A stretch of 64,000 nucleotides of DNA. Origin: Mycolicibacterium sp. 018/SC-01/001 (GTDB lineage Bacteria > Actinomycetota > Actinomycetes > Mycobacteriales > Mycobacteriaceae). Below, in pieces: positions 42,160 to 51,615 of this stretch. Under the pieces are notes generated by a model. That model was given only the letters and a program-made list of their open reading frames with translations. It ran no database searches and was not told the DNA's origin. Made by a program: the position numbers and the translations under genes. Positions within the stretch are counted from its first letter, which is position 1; each line of letters opens with the position of its first letter. The stretch covers positions 50,575 to 114,574 of the forward strand of contig NZ_VKAA01000021.1 in assembly GCF_007096635.1 (NCBI RefSeq). The letters are read 5' to 3'.

Positions 42160-43560
42160 GTGAATTCAATCCCCAACGCCTCGCCGGGTCAGTCGAAGCA
42201 CGACAGGTCGAAACGTGCCCGTCGAGCTGAGCCGATCACCAAACGGACGTCCAAGGATGGCTCGATCAGCTATGAGTTCCGCGCCGACGTTGGCAGCAAG
42301 CCGGACGGTAGCCGAGACAGACGTCGGTTCACCTACCGCACCCTGACCGAAGCGAAGCGCGAATACCGTCGCATCACAACTGAAGTCACGATCGGTGTCT
42401 ACGCACGAAAGTCGACACTCACCGTGGCCGAGGCGTGTGATGAATGGCTGGCGGGACGCCGGGGAATCCGCAGCGTCACACTGCAGGGCTACAGGCACGA
42501 CCTCGCCGTCGTTAAGCGATTCCTCGGCGGCAGGAAGCTCCAGCAGCTCACCAAAGCTGACGGCGATGCACTTGTGGACTACATGCTGACCAGCGGTCGA
42601 AGGTCTCGGCGCTGTTATCAGCCCGGGAGCTTGGCCGGACGAGTCATCGAGCAAATTTCGGCGCATCCCGGAGGCATCTCCGCGGCCGATCTCGTCGCCG
42701 CATTCCCCAACGAGGACGTGCACACGTGCTTGTCCGGTCTGAAGCGAGCGAAACGCGTCGCACGTCCCAGCCGAGGCATGTACGTCGTTCAAGACTCCGA
42801 GGCAGAGAACACTTCGAACGCCGGAGTCAAACCCATCACTGTCCGCTCGACGTTGACCACCTTCGGCATGGTCATCCAGTCCTTTGTCGACCAGGGCACG
42901 CTCAGTCGCAATGTCATCGCACTGGTCGAGCGGCCAGCCGACCCTCTCGTTGAAGACAAGCCCGCGACGGCCAAGTCGTGGACACTCGCCGAAGTCGACG
43001 AGTTCCGTAAGTCAGTGCGCGATGAACGGCTCTTCGCCTGCTGGCTGCTGAGCTGTTACGGCTTGCGCCGGTCGGAGGTGCTCGGCATCCGATGGTCGGC
43101 CCTCGAGGGCGACACGTTGGCCATTCGTCGGAGCCGTGTCCTGGTCGGCAACGACGCCGTCGAGGGCATGCCCAAATCTCGACGCAGCCTCCGCGAGCTG
43201 CCGCTACCTCCGGAACTGGCGGCAGCTCTGGAAAAACTCAAGGCACGGCAGCAGAAAGAAACGCAGGCGGCGGGTAACGCGTGGTCCGATGACCGCCTGA
43301 TCGCTGTCCGGGCCGACGGCACCCCCATCCGCCATGAGTGGTACTCCGATGAGTTCCAGCGGCTACGTGACCGCGCCGGCCTGCGTCGTCTCCACCTCAA
43401 GGGTCTCCGCAACACGAGCGTCAGTCTGATGCTGGCCGGTGGTTTGCCGGTCCACGTCGTTGCCGCGTGGCACGGGCACGACCCCGCCGTGTCGCTGTCG
43501 ATCTACTCGGACGCTCAGCGCGACGATCTACGCGCCGCCGGCGCCGCCCTCTTCGGCTGA
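42160..43560 (+). CDS. int: Tyrosine integrase with inserted winged-helix-like segment
   Basis: 466 residues from the GTG at 42160. An AP2-like arm-binding domain (about 25-80) is followed by the core-binding domain, which begins near 95 (LTVAEACDEWLAGRRGIRS) and resumes near 230 (GVKPITVRSTLTTFGMVIQS). Between these, about 65 residues (RVIEQISAHPGGISAADLV, then LKRAKRVARPSRGMYVV) look like a winged helix inserted in the core-binding domain, which is unusual. The catalytic domain has Arg in GLRRSEVLGIRW, LHLKGLRNTSVS (Lys-x-x-Arg form of box II), WHGHDPAVSLSIY with His and the nucleophilic Tyr. The gene reads toward the 3' end of tRNA-Pro, 113 bp away, the usual geometry for tRNA-integrated elements. 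Confidence 0.9.
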   Translation: MNSIPNASPGQSKHDRSKRARRAEPITKRTSKDGSISYEFRADVGSKPDGSRDRRRFTYRTLTEAKREYRRITTEVTIGVYARKSTLTVAEACDEWLAGRRGIRSVTLQGYRHDLAVVKRFLGGRKLQQLTKADGDALVDYMLTSGRRSRRCYQPGSLAGRVIEQISAHPGGISAADLVAAFPNEDVHTCLSGLKRAKRVARPSRGMYVVQDSEAENTSNAGVKPITVRSTLTTFGMVIQSFVDQGTLSRNVIALVERPADPLVEDKPATAKSWTLAEVDEFRKSVRDERLFACWLLSCYGLRRSEVLGIRWSALEGDTLAIRRSRVLVGNDAVEGMPKSRRSLRELPLPPELAAALEKLKARQQKETQAAGNAWSDDRLIAVRADGTPIRHEWYSDEFQRLRDRAGLRRLHLKGLRNTSVSLMLAGGLPVHVVAAWHGHDPAVSLSIYSDAQRDDLRAAGAALFG

Positions 43561-43582
43561 CCCTTGGCCCACTGAGATCCGC

Positions 43583-43604
43583 TTGGGACACTGTTGGGAC
43601 ACTG
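43583..43604 (+). repeat. Tandem 11-bp repeat, possible integrase arm site
   Basis: TTGGGACACTG occurs twice in tandem directly after the integrase stop. Short tandem repeats at this place are often arm-type binding sites of tyrosine integrases. Confidence 0.6.
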
Positions 43605-43634
43605 GGCAAAATCTTGCGGCCCGCCGAAATGACG

Positions 43635-43666
43635 AAACCCGCTCCGACCGAGGTCAGAGCGGGTTT
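43635..43666. terminator. Hairpin terminator between int and tRNA-Pro
   Basis: Arms AAACCCGCTC (43635-43644) and its complement (43657-43666), with an inner GACC/GGTC stem. T-rich sequence follows on the plus strand and the reverse-complement arm ends in TTT on the minus strand, so it can stop both the integrase transcript and the tRNA transcript. Confidence 0.8.
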
Positions 43667-43673
43667 TCTTGGT

Positions 43674-43746
<73 letters not shown>

Positions 43747-43846
43747 CGCGCCTCCCGGGATCGCCGGTCGGCGGTCGAAAGCTTACAGCAGGCTTACCCG
43801 CGAATCCCAACCGCGTCGCCGCGTCCCGCGCGGGTACACCTGACCG

Positions 43847-45325
43847 ATGAGTGACACTCCCCTGTGGCTGTTCGCCGACCAGCTCGGCCCCGCCGTCTAC
43901 GGCGGCGAACACGCCCACCGCGAGGTTCTGCTCGTCGAGGCCACCTCGGCCCTGGCCAAACGCCGCTACCACCGCCAGAAACTCCACCTCGTCCTCTCGG
44001 CGCTGCGCCACGCCGACCGCGACCTCGGCGACCGTGCGACCCTGCTCAAGGCCGACACCTACACCGACGCACTCGAGCAGTTCGACCGTCCCGTCCTGGT
44101 CCACCAGCCCACCTCGCACGCCGCCGAGCGCTTCGTCAACCGGCTGCAGAAGCAGGGCCTGGTCGAAGAAGTCCTGCCCACCCCGACATTCGCGTTGTCG
44201 CGCAAGGACTTCCAGGAGTGGGCCGGCAACCGCACCCGCTTCCGCATGGAGGACTTCTACCGCGACCAGCGCCGCCGCTTCGACGTCCTGATGGAGGGCG
44301 CCGACCCCGTCGGCAAGCGCTGGAACTACGACGAGGACAACCGCGAGGCCCCGCCCAAGAAGCAGACAAAGCTCGACGTGCCCGCCCCGTACAAACCCCG
44401 CGAGGACGACATCGACGAGCAGGTCCGCCACGACCTCGACGCGATGGACCTCGACACCGTCGGCGCCGACGGCCCACGACTGTTCGCCGTCACCCCCACC
44501 GAGGCCAAGCGAGCACTCAAACGCTTCATCGACCACCGGCTGGAACTGTTCGGCCGCTACGAGGACGCGATGATGGGCGGCGACTGGGCGATGTCGCACT
44601 CGCTGCTGTCAGTGCCGCTGAACCTCGGCGTCCTGCATCCCCTGGACGCCGTCGAAGCCGCCGAGCAGGCCTACCGCGACGGGAACGCTCCCCTGGCGGC
44701 CACCGAAGGATTCATCCGGCAGATCCTCGGCTGGCGCGAGTACATGTGGCACCTGTACTGGCACTTCGGGCCGAAGTACATGAAGAAGAACGAGCTGAAA
44801 GCGCACACCAAGCTCCCGCAGTGGTGGGCCGATCTGGACGCGGACAAGGTCACCGCCGCCTGCCTGCACGATGCGCTCGAGGGAGTCCGCGACCGCGGCT
44901 GGTCCCACCACATCCAGCGGCTGATGATCCTGGGCAGCCACGCCCTACAGCGTGGCTACCGGCCCGACGAGCTGACCGAATGGTTCGCGACCGCCTACGT
45001 CGACGGGTTCCGCTGGGTGATGCCCACCAACGTCGTCGGCATGAGCCAGCACGCCGACGGCGGCCTCTTGGCCACCAAGCCCTACACCTCAGGCGGCGCC
45101 TACATCAACAAGATGAGCGACCACTGCGGCGACTGCGCCTTCGACCCGAAGAAACGCCTCGGCGACGACGCGTGCCCGTTCACCGCCGGCTACTGGGCCT
45201 TCACGCACCGTCACAAAGATCTGCTGGCCAAGAACATGCGCACCCGTAGGGCGGTGTCGTCGATGGAACGCCTCGGCGATCTCGACGCCGTCCTCGAGCA
45301 GGAGTCAGCGCGGGAGCACTTCTGA
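43847..45325 (+). CDS. Fe-S bacterial cryptochrome/(6-4) photolyase (PhrB-like)
   Basis: 492 residues. An N-terminal Rossmann photolyase domain (LWLFADQLGPAVY) is followed by a helical FAD domain with GWREYMWHLYWH and WVMPTNVVGMSQHADGG. Four Cys at residues 339, 427, 430 and 443 have exactly the spacing (88, 3, 13) of the [4Fe-4S] ligands of Agrobacterium PhrB. That protein repairs (6-4) photoproducts using light, and this is the likely role. The start codon at 43847 follows the tRNA promoter region on the opposite strand. The 3' end overlaps the TauE gene by 21 bp tail to tail. Confidence 0.93.
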   Translation: MSDTPLWLFADQLGPAVYGGEHAHREVLLVEATSALAKRRYHRQKLHLVLSALRHADRDLGDRATLLKADTYTDALEQFDRPVLVHQPTSHAAERFVNRLQKQGLVEEVLPTPTFALSRKDFQEWAGNRTRFRMEDFYRDQRRRFDVLMEGADPVGKRWNYDEDNREAPPKKQTKLDVPAPYKPREDDIDEQVRHDLDAMDLDTVGADGPRLFAVTPTEAKRALKRFIDHRLELFGRYEDAMMGGDWAMSHSLLSVPLNLGVLHPLDAVEAAEQAYRDGNAPLAATEGFIRQILGWREYMWHLYWHFGPKYMKKNELKAHTKLPQWWADLDADKVTAACLHDALEGVRDRGWSHHIQRLMILGSHALQRGYRPDELTEWFATAYVDGFRWVMPTNVVGMSQHADGGLLATKPYTSGGAYINKMSDHCGDCAFDPKKRLGDDACPFTAGYWAFTHRHKDLLAKNMRTRRAVSSMERLGDLDAVLEQESAREHF

Positions 45326-46219
45326 TTCGGGCTCGCCCGCATCAACCGGCACGGTCTTGGGCGCCCGCGACGCCCGCCACGCGTATACCACCAGCGACAC
45401 CCACGCGATCACGATCAGTGAGTAGATGGCCGTCGACCACGGCCAGTGAATGTCGAAGAAGTGCACCAGTTTCTGGCTGTTGGTCAACACGATGACGCCG
45501 CCGACCGCAGTGCCGAGTAGCGCGGGGCTGATGCGGCTCACCAGCCACGCCGCGATCGGCGCGGCGATCACGCCGCCGGCCATCAAACCGACCACCACCG
45601 GCCAGTTCTGGAAGAACTCGTCGCGCAGCCCGATCAGGAACCCGATCGACGCCGACACCGACACCAGGAACTCCGAAGCGCTGACCGAGCCGATCACGGT
45701 GCGCGGCGCGGTCTTTCCTCGCGACAGCAGCGTGCTGGTCGTGACCGGACCCCACCCGCCACCACCGGAGGCATCGATGAACCCGCCGAACAACCCAAGG
45801 GGGGCAAGGAACTTGGCGCCGTGCCGGGTGCCCTTGCCGCCGACGGCAAGCGGAGTACGCAGCGAGAACCGCAGCAGCACATACACACCGATGGCCATCA
45901 GGATCGCGGCCATCAGCGGCGCCGCGTGCTCGGTGGACAGCGAGGACAACACGGTCGCGCCGAGGAACGCGCCGATCGCACCCGGCACACCAAGTTTCGC
46001 GACCAGCGGCCAGTCGATGTTCTTGAACCGCCAGTGCGAGAGCCCCGACGCCAAGGTGGTACCGACCTCGGCAAGATGCACGGCCGCGCTGGCTTGGGCG
46101 GCGCCTACGCTGGACAGCACCAGCAACGTGGTGGCCGTGACGCCGAACGCCATTCCGAGGGCACCGTCGACGAGTTGGGCGCCGACACCGACGAGGGTGA
46201 AGATCAGAAGCGAACGCAT
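45305..46219 (-). CDS. TauE/SafE-family permease
   Basis: 304 residues, about eight membrane helices. It opens LLIFTLVGVGAQLVDGALGMAFG and contains LGLFGGFIDASGGGGWGPV, the repeated glycine-rich motifs of the TauE family (sulfite or organosulfur anion export). It shares the family but not close similarity with the next gene. The last 21 bp overlap the photolyase gene. A 206-bp gap separates it from the second permease, with no gene seen. Confidence 0.88.
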   Translation of the reverse strand: MRSLLIFTLVGVGAQLVDGALGMAFGVTATTLLVLSSVGAAQASAAVHLAEVGTTLASGLSHWRFKNIDWPLVAKLGVPGAIGAFLGATVLSSLSTEHAAPLMAAILMAIGVYVLLRFSLRTPLAVGGKGTRHGAKFLAPLGLFGGFIDASGGGGWGPVTTSTLLSRGKTAPRTVIGSVSASEFLVSVSASIGFLIGLRDEFFQNWPVVVGLMAGGVIAAPIAAWLVSRISPALLGTAVGGVIVLTNSQKLVHFFDIHWPWSTAIYSLIVIAWVSLVVYAWRASRAPKTVPVDAGEPESEVLPR

Positions 46220-46425
46220 GGCAGCTTTCGGGAGATACGGTCACGCGGGGCGACCGGTCGGACAAGGGGACGCGGCGTCAGGGACGCCGACAACACCACT
46301 CGTCGAAAGCCATCAGGCGGCGCGAAGGCCAGAACGGTTCGAGAGCAGACGCCTCGGACGGCGCGACTGCCGCCAGCAGTGGCTCGCTCATCGAATACCC
46401 CATCCCCTGATAAGACCCGGTCAGC

Positions 46426-47208
46426 CTACACCGTCAACAACCGGTACAGCCCGATCAATCCCACCACGACGATCACCGCGCGCAGCGCGTTCGGAGACAG
46501 TCGCCGACCGTAGTGCGAACCCAGGAACCCGCCGACGAGCGACCCGATCGCGATCAGCCCGGCAGCGACCCAGCTGATCCGGTCGAAGGCGACCAGCGTG
46601 TAGGCGACGGCCGCGACGATGTTGACGATCAGCGAGAGCAGGTTCTTGGCGGCATTCATCCGCTGCATGTCTTCGGGCAGCAGCGCGCCCATCACCGCGA
46701 CCAGCAGAATGCCCTGCGCCGCAGTGAAGTAGCCGCCGTAGACGCCGACCGCGAACGTCAACGCGACGAGCGCCGTCATGCGTGCCGCGGAGACGTGGTC
46801 GGCGGACTCACCCTTGGCTTCGGCGCGCCGGCGGGCCCACGCCTGGATTCGCGGCCCGATGACCACCAGCACCAGCGCCAGGATCAACAGCACCGGCACC
46901 ACCCGCAGGAACACTTTCTCCGGGAGGTGCAGCAGCAGCCAGGCTCCGCCGCAGGCGCCGAACAGTGACGCAGGGATCTGCCAGCGAAGCCGATGCCACT
47001 GTCCGCGCAGCTCGCGGCGGTAGCCCCAGGTGCCCGACACGCCGCCGGCGACCAGACCGACCGCGTTGGACATCGTCGAGGTGACCGGCGGATAGCCGAG
47101 CGCGACCAGCGTGGGGAACGTGATCAGGGTGCCGGAGCCGACGAGCGCGTTGATCGCCCCCGCTCCGACGCCCGCCAGGGCGATGAGGATCATGTCGACG
47201 ACGGGCAC
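46426..47208 (-). CDS. Second TauE/SafE-family permease
   Basis: 260 residues from the GTG at 47208 (MPVVDMILIALAGVGAGAI); the ATG at 47193 is an alternative. Repeated motifs NALVGSGTLITFPTLVALGY and VGVYGGYFTAAQGIL match TauE/SafE half-repeats, with about eight helices. It lies 11 bp after the der stop and so probably closes the long core operon. The ion is unknown. Confidence 0.88.
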   Translation of the reverse strand: MPVVDMILIALAGVGAGAINALVGSGTLITFPTLVALGYPPVTSTMSNAVGLVAGGVSGTWGYRRELRGQWHRLRWQIPASLFGACGGAWLLLHLPEKVFLRVVPVLLILALVLVVIGPRIQAWARRRAEAKGESADHVSAARMTALVALTFAVGVYGGYFTAAQGILLVAVMGALLPEDMQRMNAAKNLLSLIVNIVAAVAYTLVAFDRISWVAAGLIAIGSLVGGFLGSHYGRRLSPNALRAVIVVVGLIGLYRLLTV

Positions 47209-47218
47209 TTGCGCCACC

Positions 47219-48628
47219 CTATCGGCGCTTGGGTCCCCTCTTTTCACGCACCCGGACGTTGATGCGGACCGGGCTGCCGTCGAAACCGAAGGTCTCCCGC
47301 AGCCGCCGCTCGAGGAACCTGCGGTAGCCCGCCTCCAGGAACCCTGAGGTGAACAGCACGAACGTCGGCGGCCGGGTGGTGGCCTGCGTCGCGAACAGAA
47401 TCCGCGGCTGCTTGCCGCCGCGCACCGGCGGCGGGGTGGCGGCGACGACCTCTTTGAGGAACGAGTTCAGCTGGCCCGTCGTGATTCGCTTGTCCCAGGA
47501 GTTCAGAGCAGTTTCCAACGCGGGCACCAGCTTCTGCACCGCCCGGCCCGTCTTGGCCGAGATGTTGACCCGCGGCGCCCACTGGATCTGGGCGAGCTGC
47601 AGGTCGATCTCGCGGTCGAGCAGGTAGCGCCGGTCCTCGTCGACGAGGTCCCACTTGTTGAATGCCAGCACCAGCGCGCGACCCGCCTCGACCACCATCG
47701 ACAGCACCCGCTGGTCCTGCTCGGTCAGCGGCTGCGAGGCGTCGATCAGCACGATCGCCACTTCCGCGGCGTCGATCGCACCGTGAGTGCGGACCGACGC
47801 GTAGAACTCGTGGCCGCTGGCCTGGCCGACTTTGCGCCGCAGCCCGGCGGTGTCGACGAACCGCCAGAGCTTGCCGTCCATCTCGATCAGCGAGTCGACG
47901 GGGTCGACGGTGGTGCCGGCGACGTCGTGCACGACGGAACGTTCGTCACCCGAGAGCCGGTTGAGCAGCGAGGACTTGCCGACGTTCGGCTTGCCCACCA
48001 GCGCCACGCGGCGCGGTCCCCCGCCGCTGCCGCCGACCTCGGACAGGGCGGGCAGTTCCTCGAGCACGGCGTCGAGCAGGTCGGCGACGCCGCGGCCGTG
48101 CATCGCGCTGATCGAATGCGGCTCGCCCAGGCCCAGCGACCACAGCGCGGCCGCGTCGGCCTCGCCGCGGTCGTTGTCCACCTTGTTCGCGGCGAGGAAC
48201 ACCGGCTTGCCGGAGCGCTGCAGGATCTTCGCGGCGGCCTCGTCGGCGCTCGTGGCGCCGACCACCGCGTCGACGACGAACACGATCGCGTCAGCGGTGC
48301 GCATCGCCACCGCCGCCTGGTCGGCGACGAGCTGCTGCAGGCCCTTCGCGTCGGGCTCCCACCCGCCGGTGTCCTGGACGACGAAGCGCCGCCCCAGCCA
48401 GGACGCGTCATAGGAGACCCGGTCGCGGGTGACGCCGGGGATGTCCTGCACGACGGCTTCGCGGCGGCCGAGGATGCGGTTCACCAGGGTCGACTTACCG
48501 ACATTGGGCCGACCGACGACGGCAAGCACCGGCGGCGGCGCCGACGCTTCGTCCACGGCCTCGGCGATCTCGTCGGCGCCGACCTCCCAGTCCCCCTCGT
48601 CGAACCAGACGCCGTCTCCGTCACTCAT
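47219..48628 (-). CDS. der: Ribosome-associated GTPase Der (EngA)
   Basis: 469 residues with two tandem GTPase domains, each with a full set of motifs: G1 GRPNVGKST (about 38) and GKPNVGKSS (about 210), G3 DTGGW and DTAGL, G4 NKVD and NKWD. A KH-like domain ends the protein. Der acts in assembly of the 50S subunit. The ATG overlaps the cmk stop (ATGA). Equivalent to Rv1713. Confidence 0.97.
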   Translation of the reverse strand: MSDGDGVWFDEGDWEVGADEIAEAVDEASAPPPVLAVVGRPNVGKSTLVNRILGRREAVVQDIPGVTRDRVSYDASWLGRRFVVQDTGGWEPDAKGLQQLVADQAAVAMRTADAIVFVVDAVVGATSADEAAAKILQRSGKPVFLAANKVDNDRGEADAAALWSLGLGEPHSISAMHGRGVADLLDAVLEELPALSEVGGSGGGPRRVALVGKPNVGKSSLLNRLSGDERSVVHDVAGTTVDPVDSLIEMDGKLWRFVDTAGLRRKVGQASGHEFYASVRTHGAIDAAEVAIVLIDASQPLTEQDQRVLSMVVEAGRALVLAFNKWDLVDEDRRYLLDREIDLQLAQIQWAPRVNISAKTGRAVQKLVPALETALNSWDKRITTGQLNSFLKEVVAATPPPVRGGKQPRILFATQATTRPPTFVLFTSGFLEAGYRRFLERRLRETFGFDGSPVRINVRVREKRGPKRR

Positions 48629-49311
48629 CTGATCGCACCGGCTTTCTGTTCGACCAGTGCGATCAGATGGCCGATCACCTGGTCCTGGCTCATGTCGCTG
48701 GTGTCGACCACCAGCGCGTCGTCGGCGGCGCGCAGCGGCGACACCGCCCGGGTGGAGTCGAGGTGGTCGCGGCGGCGCACATCGGCGAGCACCGTGTCGT
48801 AGTCGTCGGGCAGTCCGGAGGCGACGTTCTGGTCGTTGCGCCGGCGTGCCCGCTCCTCGGCCGAGGCGGTCATGAAGATCTTGACGTCGGCGTCGGGCAG
48901 CACGACGGTGCCGATGTCGCGGCCCTCGACGACGACGGGTCCGGTGCCGTCGGCGAGCGCACGCTGCAGGGCGACGAGCCGGGTGCGCACCTCGGGCACC
49001 GCCGAGACCGCGGACACGGCCTTGGTCACCGCGTCACCGCGGATCTCGGTCGACACGTCCTCACCGGCCAGGAACGACCGGTCCTCGGCCGGATCGTGGC
49101 CGACCGAGATGTCGGTGTCGCGCACCGCCGCCGCGATCGCCGCCGGGTCGTCGAGGTCGGTGCCCTGACGCAGCGCGCTCAGCGTCACGATCCGGTACAT
49201 CGCGCCGGTGTCCAGATAGCGTGCGCCCAGAGCGGTCGCCAAACCCCTTGCCACCGTGGACTTTCCGGTACCCGCCGGACCGTCGATCGCAATGACCACC
49301 GATTGCGTCAA
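48625..49311 (-). CDS. cmk: Cytidylate kinase
   Basis: 228 residues from a TTG start overlapping the rluB stop (TTGA). P-loop GPAGTGKST, CMP-binding LDTGAMYR and VEGRDIGTVVLPDA, lid RRRNDQ. It phosphorylates CMP and dCMP. The operon position between rluB and der matches M. tuberculosis Rv1712. Confidence 0.96.
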   Translation of the reverse strand: MTQSVVIAIDGPAGTGKSTVARGLATALGARYLDTGAMYRIVTLSALRQGTDLDDPAAIAAAVRDTDISVGHDPAEDRSFLAGEDVSTEIRGDAVTKAVSAVSAVPEVRTRLVALQRALADGTGPVVVEGRDIGTVVLPDADVKIFMTASAEERARRRNDQNVASGLPDDYDTVLADVRRRDHLDSTRAVSPLRAADDALVVDTSDMSQDQVIGHLIALVEQKAGAIR

Positions 49312-50057
49312 AGTCCCACCGCCTGATACAGCTCGCCGATCTCCTTCTGCGTCAGCACCCGGATGCTGCCCGGGCGCTGGTCACCGAGTGTGACCGCACC
49401 GATGTCGGTGCGAACCAGTTCCTGGACGGGGAACCCGACCTCGGCCAGCAGCCGCCGCACGATGTGCTTGCGCCCCTCGTGCAGCGTGACCTTCACCAGC
49501 GACCGGCCGGGCACGGTGTCGACGACGGCGAAGTCGTCGACGCGTACCGGCCCGTCGTCCAGGTCGATGCCGCCGCGCAGCTTCTTGCCCAGCCCGCGCG
49601 GGACGCTGCCCATGACGGTGGCCAGATAGGTCTTGGGGACCTCGTACGACGGGTGCATGAGCCGGTGTGCGAGCTCGCCGTCGTTGGTCAGCAGCAGCAA
49701 TCCCTCGGTGTCCGCGTCGAGCCGGCCGACGTGGAAGAGGCTCTTGTTGCCGCGGACCCGGTGCTCGACGAGGTCTCCGACGCAGGGGCGGCCGCGATCG
49801 TCGGACATCGTCGAGTGCATGCCGCGCGGCTTGTTGATCGCGAGATACACCCGGTCGTCGTCGACGGCGATGCGGGCACCGTCGACCCGGATCACCGAGT
49901 TCTGCGGGTCCACCCGGGTACCGAGCTCGGTGACGATGATGCCGTCGACCTCGACGCGGCCGTCGCGGATCATCTTCTCCGCCACGCGCCGCGACGCGAT
50001 TCCCGCCTGGGACAACACTTTCTGCAAACGCACGCCCTCGTCGTCGCTCATGGTCAC
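49308..50057 (-). CDS. rluB: 23S rRNA pseudouridine synthase, RluB/RsuA family
   Basis: 249 residues from a GTG overlapping the scpB stop; an ATG at 50051 is also possible. An N-terminal S4 domain (VRLQKVLSQAGIASRRVAEKM) precedes the catalytic domain with HVGRLDADTEGLLLLTNDG, whose Asp is the nucleophile. EGRKHIVRRLL follows. Corresponds to Rv1711. Confidence 0.95.
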   Translation of the reverse strand: MTMSDDEGVRLQKVLSQAGIASRRVAEKMIRDGRVEVDGIIVTELGTRVDPQNSVIRVDGARIAVDDDRVYLAINKPRGMHSTMSDDRGRPCVGDLVEHRVRGNKSLFHVGRLDADTEGLLLLTNDGELAHRLMHPSYEVPKTYLATVMGSVPRGLGKKLRGGIDLDDGPVRVDDFAVVDTVPGRSLVKVTLHEGRKHIVRRLLAEVGFPVQELVRTDIGAVTLGDQRPGSIRVLTQKEIGELYQAVGL

Positions 50058-50806
50058 TCCCGTTCCGCGTCGATGTCGATGGCGGCGTCCGGCTGGGGCC
50101 CGGGAGCCCCGTTGAGTTTCATGAACCGTGGCTCCTCGTCGAGGTTTTCGCTGATGTCGTCGATCACGTCGACATCGGGCAGCAGCGGCGCGATGTCGGG
50201 CAGGTCGGTCAGCGAGGACAAGCCGAGACGTTCGAGGAACAGCTCGGTGGTCGAGAAGGTCACCGCACCGGAATCGGGATCGGTGCCGGCCTCGGTGATC
50301 AGCCCGCGGGCCATCAGGGTGCGGATCACCGCGTCGACGTTGACGCCGCGCACCGCACTCACCCGGGCCCGCGTCACCGGCTGGCGGTAGGCGATCACGG
50401 CCAGCGTTTCCAGCGCAGCCCGGGTCAGGCGTGTGCGGGCGCCGTCGAGCAGCAGCTTCTCCACGTACGGCGCGTACCGGGCGCGGGTGTACATACGCCA
50501 GCCGCCGCCGGCCTCCCGCAGGTCGATCCCGCTGCCGCGGGCGGCGAACCCGTCGGCGAGCACCTGCAGCCGCTCAGCCACCCGCTCCTGCGGCGTCACG
50601 GTGGCCGTCGCCAGCGCATCGACCGGAACCGGGGTGTCCACGACGAGCAGCAGCGCCTCGAGCACCGCGTCGAGTTCGGCGTCGGAGAGGTCGGCGTCGG
50701 AGGCCTCGGCGTTCTCGGCGTTCTCGGCGTTCTCAGCGTTCTCGGCGTCGAGCTCAGCATCGAGCCCCGTGTCCGGCTCGGTGTCCGGCGAAAAATCTTC
50801 GGTCAT
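50054..50806 (-). CDS. scpB: Condensin subunit ScpB
   Basis: 250 residues from the ATG at 50806; longer frames to 51019 lie inside scpA and are rejected. After an acidic, low-complexity start (see repeat at 50705) come two winged helices (LDAVLEALLLVVDTPVPVDA and LETLAVIAYRQPVTRARVSAVRG), the ScpB signature. ScpB with ScpA and SMC compacts chromosomes. It lies 17 bp after scpA. Confidence 0.96.
   Translation of the reverse strand: MTEDFSPDTEPDTGLDAELDAENAENAENAENAEASDADLSDAELDAVLEALLLVVDTPVPVDALATATVTPQERVAERLQVLADGFAARGSGIDLREAGGGWRMYTRARYAPYVEKLLLDGARTRLTRAALETLAVIAYRQPVTRARVSAVRGVNVDAVIRTLMARGLITEAGTDPDSGAVTFSTTELFLERLGLSSLTDLPDIAPLLPDVDVIDDISENLDEEPRFMKLNGAPGPQPDAAIDIDAERE
50705..50749 (-). 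repeat. Five 9-bp tandem repeats in scpB
   Basis: Units of CTCGGCGTT (one CTCAGCGTT, the last CTCGGCGTC) encode repeated Ala-Glu-Asn on the minus strand, in the acidic N-terminal linker of ScpB. The unit is a multiple of three, so copy number can change without breaking the frame. Confidence 0.85.
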
Positions 50807-50823
50807 CGTCTTTCGTTTCCGCG

Positions 50824-51615
50824 TTATTCGGCGTCCGCGGTCGCCAACTGCTCGCTGCTCGGCCGCTCCCCGGTCCAGGAAATCTGGAGCACACCCAGCG
50901 GTTCTGACTGGTCGAATGCTACCGCCCGGGCCCGGAACAGCTCGAGCAGCGCCAGGAAGCGCGCGACGATCTCCAACGGCATCTGACAGTCGGCCACCAG
51001 ATCGGAGAACGACGCCCACGCGCCGATCCCCCGGTCCTGCAGCTGCGACATCAGGTTGGCCGCCTGTTCGGGCACCGAGACCGGAACCTGGTGCAGGTGG
51101 TCGAGCCCGACGGTCGGCACCGGCCGGGGGGTGAACGCCGCGGCGGCGATCTCGGCGAACCGTGCCGCATCGACGCCCAACATCACCTCCGGCAGCAGGT
51201 CGGCGAAGCGGTCCTCCAGCGCGACGGCGCGCGGATAGCTGCGCAGCGCCGCGGACTCGAGTTCGGCGAACATCTCCGCGACGTGTTTGAACGCCCGGTA
51301 CTGCAGCAGCCGCGCGAACAGCAGGTCACGCACCTCGAGCAGCGCCAGATCGTCCTCGTCGTGCACATCGCCCGCCGGCAGCAGCCGCGCCGCCTTCAGG
51401 TCGAGCAGCGTCGCGGCGACCACCAGGAAGGAGGTCGTCTCGTCGAGGCCGAGCTGGCTGCCGATCTCCTTGGTGTAGGCGATGAACTCGTCGGTCACCT
51501 GGTGCAGCGCCACCTCGGTGACGTCGAGCCGGTGGGCGAAGATCAGCTGGAGCAGCAGGTCGAACGGGCCCTCGAAATTGCTCAGCCGAACCTGGAACCC
51601 GGTCGGCTCGCTCAC
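50824..51615 (-). CDS. scpA: Condensin subunit ScpA
   Basis: 263 residues from the GTG at 51615, overlapping the parA stop (GTGA). It opens FQVRLSNFEGPFDLLLQLI, the canonical ScpA N-terminus, and ends with a winged helix (MPLEIVARFLALLELFRARAV). It bridges SMC heads with ScpB. Equivalent to Rv1709. Confidence 0.96.
   Translation of the reverse strand: MSEPTGFQVRLSNFEGPFDLLLQLIFAHRLDVTEVALHQVTDEFIAYTKEIGSQLGLDETTSFLVVAATLLDLKAARLLPAGDVHDEDDLALLEVRDLLFARLLQYRAFKHVAEMFAELESAALRSYPRAVALEDRFADLLPEVMLGVDAARFAEIAAAAFTPRPVPTVGLDHLHQVPVSVPEQAANLMSQLQDRGIGAWASFSDLVADCQMPLEIVARFLALLELFRARAVAFDQSEPLGVLQISWTGERPSSEQLATADAE

Noticed and set aside
1..43673. Second copy of the tRNA-Pro 3' end (attL)
   Set aside because: Looked for the T-arm sequence and flanks by eye and found none; a computed search is needed to be certain.
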